A DNA stretch of 64,000 nt from Caulobacter segnis (GCF_003243465.1 NZ_QFQZ01000002.1:62001-126000), one strand, 5' to 3'; counted from the first letter of the stretch, positions 34,846 to 42,163 are shown. The notes: generated by a model from the sequence alone, not told the origin. Translations and numbers: made by a program.

Positions 34846-35825
34846 TGGCGTTGCGCTCCCCCGCCTGCGCAGTGGTGGTCGACGGCAAGGACCTGAGCAG
34901 CGTCCTGGATCCGCGCTTCATGTCGCTGACCCTGACCTCCCAGCGGGGCGACGAGGCCGACCAGTTGGACCTCGTCATCACAGACCATGACGACAAGCTG
35001 GCCATTCCCCCGGCCGGGGCGATCATCACCCTGGCCCTGGGCTGGCGCGGCGAGCCGTTGCGGGGGATGGGTGCGTTCAAGGCCGACGAGATCGCCTGGG
35101 ACGACGAACCGGCCAAGATCACCGTCCGCGCCCGGTCGGCCGACTTCACCGCCGACTTGCGGATACGGCGCGAGCGCAGCTGGCGAGACACCACGCTGGG
35201 CGACGTCGTCGGCCAGCTCGCCGCCGGCGCGGGCCTGACGACAAGGATCGCGCCGGATCTGGCGGCCCGGCCGATCAAGATCATCGCCCAGAGCCGCGAA
35301 AGCGACATCGCGTTCCTGCGCCGCCTGGGCCGCGACCACGACGCCGTCGCGACCATCAAGGCCGGGTCCATGATCTTCGGGCCCATCGGCGCGGGCCAGA
35401 CCCCATCAGGCAAGCCGTTGCCCGAGATCACCCTGACCCGGAAAGACGGAAAGGCGACCTGGAAGACGGCCAGCCGAGACAAGTACAAGGGCGTGACGGC
35501 CAGCTATCACGAAGGCGGCGCTGCCCGCCGGCACACGACGACGGCCGGCGAAAAGGACGGCTCGCGCCGCCTGAAGACCGTCTACGCCAGCAAGGCCGAG
35601 GCCGATCGCGCCGCGGCCGCCGAGTGGACCCGCGTCCAGCGCGGCGCGGCCGAAATGACCTTCGCCCTGGTCGAGGGGCGCGCCGACATCCACCCCGAAT
35701 GCAAGGTCCGCTTCGAGGGCTACAAGCGCCAGGTCAGCGATCCGACCTGGCTGGTGACCCAAGTGACCCACACGTTCGGCGACGGCGGCTTCACCACCTC
35801 TCTGCAACTGGAGAACGCGCCTTGA
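34845..35825 (+). CDS. D: Late control / baseplate hub protein D
   Basis: 326 aa. Family pattern: LTSQRGDEADQLDLVITDHDDK, GWRGEPLRGMGAFKADEIAW, ARSADFTADLRIRRERSW, RLGRDHDAVATIKAG and a C-terminal WLVTQVTHTFGDGGFTTSLQLE. It forms the baseplate hub under the spike. Last of the tail operon, followed by the Ogr-like activator as in P2. Confidence 0.92.
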   Translation: MALRSPACAVVVDGKDLSSVLDPRFMSLTLTSQRGDEADQLDLVITDHDDKLAIPPAGAIITLALGWRGEPLRGMGAFKADEIAWDDEPAKITVRARSADFTADLRIRRERSWRDTTLGDVVGQLAAGAGLTTRIAPDLAARPIKIIAQSRESDIAFLRRLGRDHDAVATIKAGSMIFGPIGAGQTPSGKPLPEITLTRKDGKATWKTASRDKYKGVTASYHEGGAARRHTTTAGEKDGSRRLKTVYASKAEADRAAAAEWTRVQRGAAEMTFALVEGRADIHPECKVRFEGYKRQVSDPTWLVTQVTHTFGDGGFTTSLQLENAP

Positions 35826-35934
35826 ACCGCCACGCTGTTGAATCACGCAGGACGACCTCAGGAAGAGTTCGGCCGTATCTCTACCGTAACAAACGCGGTA
35901 TGTTGGTCCACAACCTGTCGGGGGTTACCTGCCT

Positions 35935-36213
35935 ATGAGCCGAGCGATCTGCCCGCACTGCGACACCACGGCCAAAGTCTACGCGACCAAGCCGCAAACC
36001 AAGCTTGTTCGCGACATCTACTACGCCTGCGAAAACGTCGAGTGCCGCCACACCTTCTTGACCCGCTGCGAAGTCATCCAGACGATTTGCCCATCGATGA
36101 ATCCGGCAAGGGACGTGGTGCTGCCCTTAAGCGCCAGGTTCCGCGCCTCGGCGCCGGCCGCCCCCCCGACGCCGGCGAACGACAGCGCGATCGAGGACCT
36201 GGCGGAGGCCTGA
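35935..36213 (+). CDS. ogr: Ogr/Delta-like late transcription activator
   Basis: 92 aa. A Cys4 zinc finger CPHC...CENVEC with spacings Cx2C and Cx4C, plus RDIYYAC and HTFLT, fits Ogr/Delta proteins. In P2, Ogr activates late promoters from dyad sites about 55 bp upstream of transcription starts. The five GTTTG-N13-CAAAC dyads here are the proposed targets. The C-terminal 35 residues are an Ala/Pro-rich tail not needed in the family. Confidence 0.9.
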   Translation: MSRAICPHCDTTAKVYATKPQTKLVRDIYYACENVECRHTFLTRCEVIQTICPSMNPARDVVLPLSARFRASAPAAPPTPANDSAIEDLAEA

Positions 36214-36273
36214 GAGCTTCGCCAGTCTACCGCCCGGCTTCCCTCTCTTTGAAGCCGCCTCTCCGGGCGGACT

Positions 36274-36301
36274 TGCAGCGCTGCGATCCTGCAAATCTGC
36301 A
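36274..36301. repeat. TGCA-box array 3, between ogr and hicB
   Basis: Boxes start at 36274 (TGCA), 36282 (TGCG), 36290 (TGCA) and 36298 (TGCA), again at exact 8-bp spacing, between two converging genes. Confidence 0.72.
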
Positions 36302-36330
36302 AGGCGCGTCGCGCCAGTCGAGATCGAGGG

Positions 36331-36762
36331 CTACGCGGCGCTCACAGTGAGACCGACCTGATAGCCCAGAGCCGCGAAGGCCGCCTCCAGCTGCTCGTTC
36401 TTCGATTGGTGATCGAGATCGAACAGTCGATCGACTTGCGGGCGATGCCAGCCTAGGCGGCGCGCCAGCTCCGCCCGGTTGATACCGGCCGCGATCAGGC
36501 AGCGATAAAGCCAGACCTTGGCCTCGACGTTGAGGGGGACCGCCACCGTTGCGCCACCGTCGCGGCGGGCGTGATCGCCCGGCGCCGGAACGTCCTCGCC
36601 GCCCGACATGCGCGCGGCGATGGCTTCGAGGATCGCCTCGACCGCCTGGGCCTTGGCGGCCGCCTCGCTCTCGCCGAATGTGGCCAGCTCTGGAAAGGCG
36701 GACGACGTGACCATGAACGTGTCGTTGTCGTCCGAGGTGAGGGTGATGGGATAGACCGCCAT
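36331..36762 (-). CDS. hicB: HicB antitoxin with C-terminal helix-turn-helix
   Basis: 143 aa. The N-terminal half is the HicB partial RNase H-like fold (FMVTSSAFPELATFGESEAAAKAQAVEAI). The C-terminal half is a helix-turn-helix (INRAELARRLGWHRPQVDRLF) for DNA binding. It neutralises HicA and should repress its own operon through the 34-bp palindrome upstream of hicA. The start overlaps the hicA stop by 1 nt. Toxin-first order is usual for hicAB. Confidence 0.9.
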   Translation of the reverse strand: MAVYPITLTSDDNDTFMVTSSAFPELATFGESEAAAKAQAVEAILEAIAARMSGGEDVPAPGDHARRDGGATVAVPLNVEAKVWLYRCLIAAGINRAELARRLGWHRPQVDRLFDLDHQSKNEQLEAAFAALGYQVGLTVSAA

Positions 36763-36947
36763 TAGAGGCCCAAATCCTTCTTGATCTTGTTGACGAGGCC
36801 CGTGCCCAGCTCCTTGCGCGCCCCGTGCATCGGGAGTTGCGAGGTCCGGTCGCCCAGGCGGACGGTGAGGTGACCAGAGCCGCCCCGGTGCGTCTCGAAG
36901 GTGCAACCTTGCTTGGAGAGCCAGCGCTTGAGTTCGTTCGCGTTCAT
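36762..36947 (-). CDS. hicA: HicA mRNA-interferase toxin
   Basis: 61 aa, typical length. ELKRWLSKQGCTFETHRGGSGHLTVRL carries the dsRBD-like fold with the catalytic His in GSGH; LPMHGARKELGTGLVNKIKKDLGL is the usual ending. HicA cleaves mRNA when HicB is lost, stabilising the element in its host. The promoter and operator lie directly upstream. Confidence 0.92.
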   Translation of the reverse strand: MNANELKRWLSKQGCTFETHRGGSGHLTVRLGDRTSQLPMHGARKELGTGLVNKIKKDLGL

Positions 36948-36953
36948 GGGTGT

Positions 36954-36994
36954 AACATAGTCAACACTTCTGTTGAAGTCAACAGAAGTGTTGA
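36954..36994 (-). promoter_or_regulatory. hicAB promoter with nested 34-bp palindrome
   Basis: 36961-36976 and 36979-36994 are perfect inverted repeats of 16 bp with a 2-bp spacer. Each half is itself TCAACA-N4-TGTTGA, giving four TCAACA/TGTTGA half sites. On the minus strand TTGACT (36977-36982), a 17-bp spacer and TATGTT (36954-36959) form a sigma70-type promoter, so a bound HicB tetramer would cover the -35 and spacer. The mRNA would have a leader of only a few bases. Confidence 0.8.
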
Positions 36995-36996
36995 GC

Positions 36997-37401
36997 TTAT
37001 TTGCTCATACGCGCGGCTTTGATCTCGTCGTAGCTGAGGCCCGACGTCCTGGAGCGCCAGAGGTCCAGTTCGGTCTGGTTCGGCGGCGCGGCCATGGACA
37101 CCCAGGTCCCGTGACGGGTTGCCCGCGCCAGATAGAACATGCGGCCATCACACAGGAACCGGTTGTCAGACACGACTGGGCAGGGCGGCGCCCGGCCCCA
37201 CGGTATCGCCTCACGGCCCAGCGCCGCGATGGCCACCGGAAGAGAGACACGAAGCACGATGCCGCAACGACGGCACCTCTGGCGAAGTGTCCACTCCGCT
37301 GCCTGGATCTCTGCGAACGTCATCGCCGCCAGGGGCGACGGCGGGCTTATGGCTCTGTCTGGATTGATCCCACCCATGCCGCGCCTGTAGCGCGCGGCCA
37401 C
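36997..37401 (-). CDS. Zinc-knuckle hypothetical protein
   Basis: Up to 134 aa; the start is uncertain (37377 and an internal Met before TFAEIQAAEW are alternatives). A CRRCG knuckle in the N-terminal half and a second Cys (FLCDGRMFYLA) suggest metal binding. WRSRTSGLSYDEIKAARMSK forms the end. No family recognised. It lies between the two toxin-antitoxin modules. Confidence 0.5.
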   Translation of the reverse strand: MAARYRRGMGGINPDRAISPPSPLAAMTFAEIQAAEWTLRQRCRRCGIVLRVSLPVAIAALGREAIPWGRAPPCPVVSDNRFLCDGRMFYLARATRHGTWVSMAAPPNQTELDLWRSRTSGLSYDEIKAARMSK

Positions 37402-37447
37402 GATGAGAACAAATCACGAACAGTTTCGCCGAGGCTGGCTTCCATGT

Positions 37448-37491
37448 TGCAGACTTGCAGGCTTGCATTTTTGCGGTCTTGCGGTGCTGCA
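37448..37491. repeat. TGCA-box array 4, upstream of higBA
   Basis: Six boxes on an 8-bp grid: TGCA at 37448, 37456, 37464 and 37488, TGCG at 37472 and 37480. This is the longest uninterrupted array. It is about 30 bp before the higBA promoter. Confidence 0.8.
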
Positions 37492-37523
37492 CGTCAGTTG
37501 TGGCGCGCCGCGCTACATTTCAC

Positions 37524-37552
37524 TTGCACCACGTAGCGCATCGCGCTACAAA
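37524..37552 (+). promoter_or_regulatory. higBA promoter with 17-bp palindromic operator
   Basis: TTGCAC (37524-37529), 17-bp spacer, TACAAA (37547-37552). Between them lies GTAGCG-CATCG-CGCTAC (37533-37549), a perfect inverted repeat. A further half site GCGCTAC is at 37510-37516. This fits autorepression by HigA. Confidence 0.72.
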
Positions 37553-37572
37553 CAACCCGTCGAGAGGTTGTC

Positions 37573-37854
37573 ATGATCCAGAGCTGGAAAACCAAGGAAG
37601 CCAAGGCGGTGTTCGAGGGCAAGACCCCGAAGGGCTTTCCGGCCGACCTGGTCCGCCGGGCCCGCCGCCTCCTGGCCCAGCTGAACGCCGCCACCGAGGT
37701 CGAACAGCTCAAGTCGCCCCCGGGCAACCGCCTCCACCAGCTGACCGGCGACCAGGCGGGCCGCTGGTCCCTTTCGGTGAACGACCAGTTCCGGGTCACC
37801 TTCATCTGGGGTCCTCAGGGTCCCGAAGAGGTCTGGTTCGGCGACTACCACTAA
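37573..37854 (+). CDS. higB: HigB/RelE-type toxin
   Basis: 93 aa. The RelE-superfamily pattern of plasmid killer HigB: MIQSWKTKEAKAVFEGKTPKGF, LVRRARRLLAQLNAA, GNRLHQLTGDQAGRWSLSVNDQFRVTF and a final DYH. It is a ribosome-dependent mRNA endonuclease. Toxin-first order with higA 40 nt downstream is typical. Confidence 0.92.
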   Translation: MIQSWKTKEAKAVFEGKTPKGFPADLVRRARRLLAQLNAATEVEQLKSPPGNRLHQLTGDQAGRWSLSVNDQFRVTFIWGPQGPEEVWFGDYH

Positions 37855-37894
37855 AGGCCTCGCCAGCCGCCATGCCCATACCGAGGAAAACCAC

Positions 37895-38212
37895 ATGTCC
37901 ACCTTCCTGGAATACGACTTCGCATCCCCCCTCCCCCACCCCGGCGAGATCCTGCGGGAGGACTATATGGCGCCGCTCGGCCTCTCGGCCGGCGCGCTGG
38001 CCAAGCGCATGGGCCTGAAGGATCGCACCCGCATCGAGCGCCTGGCCCGCGAAATGCAGCCCGTGACCCCGGACACGGCCCTGCGCCTCGAGCGCGTGTT
38101 CGGCGCCAGCGCCCAGTACTGGATGAACCTGCAGGCGCAGCATGATCTGTCGCGCGAGGTCATCGCCCATCGCGACGAACTGGCGGCGATCGCCCGGGTT
38201 GACGCTGCATAG
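37895..38212 (+). CDS. higA: HigA antitoxin (XRE family)
   Basis: 105 aa. HPGEILREDYMAPLGLSAGALAKRMGL is the HigA start, then a helix-turn-helix and FGASAQYWMNLQAQHDL. It binds HigB and represses higBA. Array 5 begins in its last codons. Confidence 0.93.
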   Translation: MSTFLEYDFASPLPHPGEILREDYMAPLGLSAGALAKRMGLKDRTRIERLAREMQPVTPDTALRLERVFGASAQYWMNLQAQHDLSREVIAHRDELAAIARVDAA

Positions 38213-38241
38213 CTGCGATCTTGCAGCTATGCAGAATTGCC
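38206..38241. repeat. TGCA-box array 5, at the higA stop
   Basis: Five boxes on an 8-bp grid: TGCA at 38206, 38222 and 38230, TGCG at 38214, TGCC at 38238. The first box overlaps the final higA codons. Confidence 0.75.
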
Positions 38242-38618
38242 GCTCCGCCCTGCCGCGTCGCCGCTCACGACAGCCGTAGTCGCCATGGCGTCGAAAGCCG
38301 CAATCTTGCATCCTTGCAATCCTGCAAGATTGCAAGCATAACCGCCTCGCTTCGGCCGATCAGCCTCCCCGGCGGTCGTCCAGGTGCCGCTGACGGAAAC
38401 CGCTTGCTCTCTCCGGAGAGCATATTCGGCGGGGCCGCAGGCAGGGCCGCAGACATGCGAAAGCAGCGCCTCCGGGGCCACTGGATCGCTGCGGGTTGAA
38501 GCAGGGGGTCTGGGTTCTCGAACGGGCCTGGATAACTGGTCGACCGGCAGGTCGACGCCTTTCCTCTTCCTTCTGTAAAGACGTCAGTCAGGGATTCACG
38601 TCCCTGGGGGAAATCACG
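38213..38618. other. Non-coding gap holding arrays 5 and 6
   Basis: About 400 bp between higA and the end of the winged-helix gene. Apart from the two arrays I see no gene, and 38340-38618 has no clear repeat. Lying between a toxin-antitoxin module and a possible replication gene, it is a candidate centromere/origin region. Confidence 0.45.
38307..38334. repeat. TGCA-box array 6
   Basis: Four perfect TGCA boxes at 38307, 38315, 38323 and 38331. It is 69 bp from the last box of array 5, out of grid with it. Confidence 0.8.
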
Positions 38619-39338
38619 TTAGGTGGTGTCGGCTGGCCCCTTGCCTTGGCCGCGCCCCGAATGGCCGCGTTCGGCGAGTTCCTCGGCGCGATGGAAGGGG
38701 GAGCCAGGCTTCAACTTCGAAAGCCACGCCTGGCGGTCGTCGGCCGCTTTCCAGGCCCTGGCGCGCTCTTCCTGGGCCTGGCGTTCATGCTCCTGGGCTT
38801 CGGTCTCTCGTGGCGCCCTGGCGCGCCGCCAGGCCTCGATCAGGGTCGCGGCGGCCGTCGGCAGCGGCAGGTAGTAGAAGTTGGACGTCTGCTCCACCTG
38901 CGGGCCGCGAAGGCCTTGCTTGCCCGTTTCCACATACCGGCGGTCCCATTCGACGAAGCCGGCCGCCTTGAGCCGCTTCAGGCCGTTCACGACGCTGCGA
39001 ACGGTGCAGCCGACGCGATGGGCGATCTCCTGGATAGTCGGGAACACCTGGCCTCGGTGCCGGGCGGCCAGCGCCAGCAGCTGGGCGAGGATCTCGCGAT
39101 CGTGGCGCGAGAACGTGCCCGCCGCGCCCCAGCGCCGGCCGGGCTGGCGGCGTTCGCGGGCGATCCTGTCGAACGCGTCGAGGCGCAGGCGCCGCTGCGT
39201 CCAGGTGATGGTTGTGCCTTTCTCGCCGCCGGCGGCCTTGCTGCGCCGCCGGACGGCGGATCCTGTGCGGCGTTCCAGAGGCTCGCGCTTGGCCTGGCCG
39301 GAGAACGGCGTCAGGTCGATTTCAATGACCCCGCTCAT
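38619..39338 (-). CDS. Winged-helix (HTH_36-type) protein, possible replication initiator
   Basis: 239 aa. The N-terminal 60 residues are basic. FSRHDREILAQLLALAARHRG, FPTIQEIAHRVGCTVRSVVNGLKRLKAAGFVEW and QTSNFYYLPLP form a winged helix as in phage and plasmid replication proteins with HTH_36. The C-terminus is a charged helix. No P2 gene A (rolling-circle nickase) is seen, so this is the best candidate for replication initiation; a regulator is the alternative. It overlaps the upstream gene by 4 nt. Confidence 0.6.
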   Translation of the reverse strand: MSGVIEIDLTPFSGQAKREPLERRTGSAVRRRSKAAGGEKGTTITWTQRRLRLDAFDRIARERRQPGRRWGAAGTFSRHDREILAQLLALAARHRGQVFPTIQEIAHRVGCTVRSVVNGLKRLKAAGFVEWDRRYVETGKQGLRGPQVEQTSNFYYLPLPTAAATLIEAWRRARAPRETEAQEHERQAQEERARAWKAADDRQAWLSKLKPGSPFHRAEELAERGHSGRGQGKGPADTT

Positions 39339-39811
39339 GCCGGCCGGCTCCTGTCGCGGGCCGCGCGCAGGTCGCGCAGACGCTGCTCGGTCAGCTCGAG
39401 CAGCCGATCGATCTGCGGCCCTTCCAGGACCTCGTCTATCCGGCCGTCCTCGACCGCCTTGCGGATCGCCCGCTGCAGGATGGCCGTCTCTTCCGAGAAC
39501 TCGCAGGCCTCGACCAGCAGGCTGTCGATGGCTTCCGTCGACGGCTCGGCGGCCGCCAGGGCCAGCGAGTAGATCTTGCGGCCGCACGCCGCTTCCAGAT
39601 CGTCGATGACGTCGGCCGGCATCCATTGCCGGTACCTGGTGTCGCAGAACCTCTGGAGCTGCGACTTATCCAGCCGACAATTGTCGGCCGACTTCTCGAG
39701 CCCGCCGTTCGCCTCGATCAATAGGCGCGCGAGCAGGGCATGACGCTTTGCATGCACGTTCGGGAACTCCCCCACGGCTTTCCCGATGACGGCCGCGCTT
39801 GCTCCACGCAC
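39335..39811 (-). CDS. Putative phage regulatory protein (CII-like)
   Basis: 158 aa, alpha-helical. The N-terminal half HALLARLLIEANGGLEKSADNCRLDKSQLQRFCD looks like a DNA-binding core, MPADVIDDLEAACG continues it, and a long charged C-terminal helix may oligomerise. It resembles CII-family phage regulators, with modest certainty. It is first in a two-gene minus-strand operon with the winged-helix protein. Confidence 0.5.
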   Translation of the reverse strand: MRGASAAVIGKAVGEFPNVHAKRHALLARLLIEANGGLEKSADNCRLDKSQLQRFCDTRYRQWMPADVIDDLEAACGRKIYSLALAAAEPSTEAIDSLLVEACEFSEETAILQRAIRKAVEDGRIDEVLEGPQIDRLLELTEQRLRDLRAARDRSRPA

Positions 39812-40499
39812 GTTCGCCCTGGTCGACGCGCGGGATTGCCCGACGTCTGGCGCGCACGATCCGGTCCGCCGTCCCAGCAGGGGCGGCGGGCGTCGTGGCG
39901 ATCAGACAACAGCAATCCCGCGCGTTGCCTCAAGGCGACGCGGGGGCGCGATCCGTGATCGGTGATGATTTCAATGGTGGCGCTTCAGCCGTCGTCCGCG
40001 ACCTGGCGGAACCTGCGTCAGGCGCTCCCCGGCGGCCGGTGGCGGCAGCGAGCATCCACGCCGATGCGATGGTTCAAGGCGCGCGCGAGGCGCTCGCGAT
40101 CCCGCGCCAGGCGCGCAAGCGCGCGCGCCCGGCCGGTGCTGGCCGCCAGCGCGGCCTTAACACCTTGGTAAACTCTGGATCGAATCAGGAACAACGCGCG
40201 GTAAGCGATACTGAACGGCGGATTGGACCAATACTCGGACCACCTGCGCGCCATCGCTATGTCGCCTGTGGGGGGAATACCCCACCCCTATGCCGCGCAA
40301 CGGTTGAATGCGCCCGCATTTGGGGTGGGTACGGATTGCAAAGCTCCAGTGAAACGGCCATTTCCGACGCCGTTTGTGTGTATTGGAGCGTATTTTGGAC
40401 GGATCTAGCTGCGTCGCGCCTGTGGGGCAGGACGCGATTACCGACGCGGAACCCAGGGCGACCGCCCTTCCCCTTCCGCAGCCCCTGGAGGTCGAGGTC
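39812..40499. other. Regulatory gap with a long-range inverted repeat
   Basis: It contains a perfect 12-bp inverted repeat, GCGCGGGATTGC at 39828-39839 and its complement at 39912-39923, separated by 72 bp. A second inverted repeat, AAACGGC-N10-GCCGTTT, lies at about 40349-40372. One small possible gene is listed at 40018-40254. Confidence 0.45.
40018..40254 (-). CDS. Possible small basic protein, 78 aa
   Basis: MARRWSEYWSNPPFSIAYRA start with a hydrophobic-aromatic first half and an Arg-rich helix. The composition is protein-like, but there is no good ribosome site and no family. Treat as tentative. Confidence 0.35.
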   Translation of the reverse strand: MARRWSEYWSNPPFSIAYRALFLIRSRVYQGVKAALAASTGRARALARLARDRERLARALNHRIGVDARCRHRPPGSA

Positions 40500-40709
40500 A
40501 TGGCCCTCACCTCCATCGTCACCGACCTGGTGCAGGCCATCGAGCGCGCCGCGCCCGGCCTGCTCGACAAGACCCTGGCCATCGCGCGGATCCGCGCCCA
40601 GATGCTCGATCGCGGAGAACCCGAAGTGGTCCCCGGCGAGCCCATGGTCCAGGCCCACAAAATCCGGCTGCTCGAGCTGGCCCTGGGCCGCACGCCCACC
40701 ATTTCGTGA
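40500..40709 (+). CDS. Hypothetical protein, 69 aa
   Basis: Helical small protein (SIVTDLVQAIERAAPGLLDKTL). GGAGG and GAGG lie upstream of ATG 40500; an in-frame TTG at 40395 would add 35 residues. It is followed by a hairpin whose sequence recurs near 41.9 kb. Confidence 0.5.
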   Translation: MALTSIVTDLVQAIERAAPGLLDKTLAIARIRAQMLDRGEPEVVPGEPMVQAHKIRLLELALGRTPTIS

Positions 40710-40717
40710 GGAAACAG

Positions 40718-40749
40718 CCCCGTCGAAGCGCTGGCGCGAATCGACGGGG
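40718..40749 (+). promoter_or_regulatory. Duplicated hairpin leader, copy 1
   Basis: CCCCGTCGA-N14-TCGACGGGG. The 20 bases at 40729-40748 are identical to 41904-41923, and similarity continues to the start codon about 50 bp downstream. A 13-codon leader frame at 40794-40835 starts at the equivalent ATG and overlaps the next gene's GTG. Confidence 0.55.
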
Positions 40750-40828
40750 CGCTTCTTCGTGGGTTCCCTGAACCACCCCACGGAGAACTTGGAATGCGTC
40801 GTCATGCCCACCGCCCCGGAGCGCTGCG

Positions 40829-41383
40829 GTGCTGAAGGTGCTGGCGTGGTTCAATGCCAACGGCGACGGCGTACAGGCCCTGGGGACTGTGCTCGCCTAT
40901 TTGATGGCGGCCATAGCGACGGTTCGGTTCGCCGCAAGCTGGTGGCGCTATCACACGGCAATCCAGTTCTACCTGGACCCATTGACGCCGACCATTTGGC
41001 GGGTCCAGGCGCGCTATGCCGTTCCCGGCTGGCGCCGGCGTCGTCTCTACGCGGCGGCGAAGGGCAAGACGCCCTCCATCGCCATAGTGGAGCCCCCGTC
41101 CCCAGACGTGGCCTGGCTCCGCGGGGTCGAAGGCTCGCCCGTGCTGCCGCCGTTGACATTTCGCGGCCCGCGTCATGTGGCTTTGACGCCGATGGAAGCC
41201 GGTTCGCCGCTGGTGGGCTGCGACTTCGTTGTGACCGGGCAGACCGACAAGCCTTGGCGGGTGTCGTTCAAGGTGTTCGACCACGACACCGGCAGATGCC
41301 TGATCTCCAGGACCATCGCACCCAGCAAGGCGCAGTGGGCGAGGGCCAGGATGAACATTGCGGTGAAAACCAGCCAAACCTGA
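40829..41383 (+). CDS. Membrane-anchored hypothetical protein
   Basis: 184 aa, GTG start. One transmembrane segment near residues 18-38 (GTVLAYLMAAIATVRFA), then a soluble beta-rich domain (GCDFVVTGQTDKPWRVSFKVFDHDTG). No family recognised. It converges with and overlaps the minus-strand membrane gene by 211 bp. Confidence 0.55.
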   Translation: MLKVLAWFNANGDGVQALGTVLAYLMAAIATVRFAASWWRYHTAIQFYLDPLTPTIWRVQARYAVPGWRRRRLYAAAKGKTPSIAIVEPPSPDVAWLRGVEGSPVLPPLTFRGPRHVALTPMEAGSPLVGCDFVVTGQTDKPWRVSFKVFDHDTGRCLISRTIAPSKAQWARARMNIAVKTSQT

Positions 41384-41550
41384 GCCTTAGGCGGCGGCGG
41401 CTTGATCTCGGCTATGGCCAACTGGATCTGCCAGATCCAGGTTTCACGCGACCAAGTTACCAGCCAGATCAAGCCCTTGAGCAGCGCTGCAGCCGCCATG
41501 AGGAAAGACAGGGCGACTCCGCCCCACTTGATCCCCTCCCAGACGCTCAT
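41173..41550 (-). CDS. Small two-helix membrane protein
   Basis: 125 aa. Two hydrophobic helices (about residues 10-32 and 57-80) look real; the last 70 codons overlap the convergent plus-strand gene. The start overlaps the upstream gene's stop by 4 nt (ATGA), which supports translation. Function unknown. Confidence 0.5.
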   Translation of the reverse strand: MSVWEGIKWGGVALSFLMAAAALLKGLIWLVTWSRETWIWQIQLAIAEIKPPPPKAQVWLVFTAMFILALAHCALLGAMVLEIRHLPVSWSNTLNDTRQGLSVCPVTTKSQPTSGEPASIGVKAT

Positions 41551-41765
41551 GCCGCCTCCTCGAGGTCGGCCGCCGCGATAAGCAGGTCGGCCAGGTGACG
41601 GGCTCCATCGGCGCTAAGGCGCACGGGCGCGGCGACGCCGGCGACGTGCAGTTGCAGGCCGCGCGCGGTCCATACGACCATGAAGCGCTCTCGGCCCAGG
41701 ACGACCGTGAGATCGTCCGCCGCGGCGTCGCCTTGTTCTGTGATGTGCCCCCCGGCCTTGGTCAT
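41547..41765 (-). CDS. Hypothetical protein, 72 aa
   Basis: A beta-rich N-terminal half (VVLGRERFMVVWTARGLQLHV) and a C-terminal helix (GARHLADLLIAAADLEEA). No family recognised. Coupled to the membrane protein gene by a 4-nt overlap. Confidence 0.5.
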   Translation of the reverse strand: MTKAGGHITEQGDAAADDLTVVLGRERFMVVWTARGLQLHVAGVAAPVRLSADGARHLADLLIAAADLEEAA

Positions 41766-41899
41766 GCTCGACCTGGCGGCTCGGTGTTGGATGCCCCGCC
41801 GGCGAGGGATGGGGGCCGGCCGGCGGGGCGGCTCGGCGCGGCGGGTGCTTCTAGGCCCGCCACGCTGAGAGCTGAAAGGGACGCAAGGCTCGCCCCGCC

Positions 41900-41924
41900 G
41901 ATCCGCTGGCGCGAATCGACGGGA
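41900..41924 (+). promoter_or_regulatory. Duplicated hairpin leader, copy 2
   Basis: Shares 20 identical bases with copy 1, and the hairpin arms are kept with one mismatch. It is about 45 bp upstream of the ATG at 41969. Confidence 0.5.
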
Positions 41925-41968
41925 CGCCTCTTCATGGAAGCTGCAAACCCAACCATGGAGAGAACTGA

Positions 41969-42163
41969 ATGTCGGATAGTCCGGCCAACAAGAGCGACGG
42001 CTCGCCCCAGCGCGTGGCTTTCGATCTTTGGGAGAAACTCAGCCAGCCCACGAGGCAGAGCGGCGAGACCCAGGCCGATTACGTCAAGCGACAGCTCAAG
42101 GTTTTCGAACAATGCCTCAAGGCCGCTTACGGCCGCCCGTTCGATACGAGGGACCTTACCTGA
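41969..42163 (+). CDS. Hypothetical protein, 64 aa
   Basis: Charged helical protein (QRVAFDLWEKLSQPTRQSGETQADYVKRQLKVFEQCLKAA). GGAGAG precedes the ATG. No family recognised. Ends 8 bp inside the convergent minus-strand gene. Confidence 0.55.
   Translation: MSDSPANKSDGSPQRVAFDLWEKLSQPTRQSGETQADYVKRQLKVFEQCLKAAYGRPFDTRDLT

Noticed and set aside
36274..38334. CRISPR array
   Set aside because: The repeat unit is only 8 bp with a 4-bp core and no spacers of CRISPR length; no cas genes.
39799..41598. 599-codon plus-strand frame
   Set aside because: Overlaps two opposing operons and the hairpin leaders; no domain recognisable.
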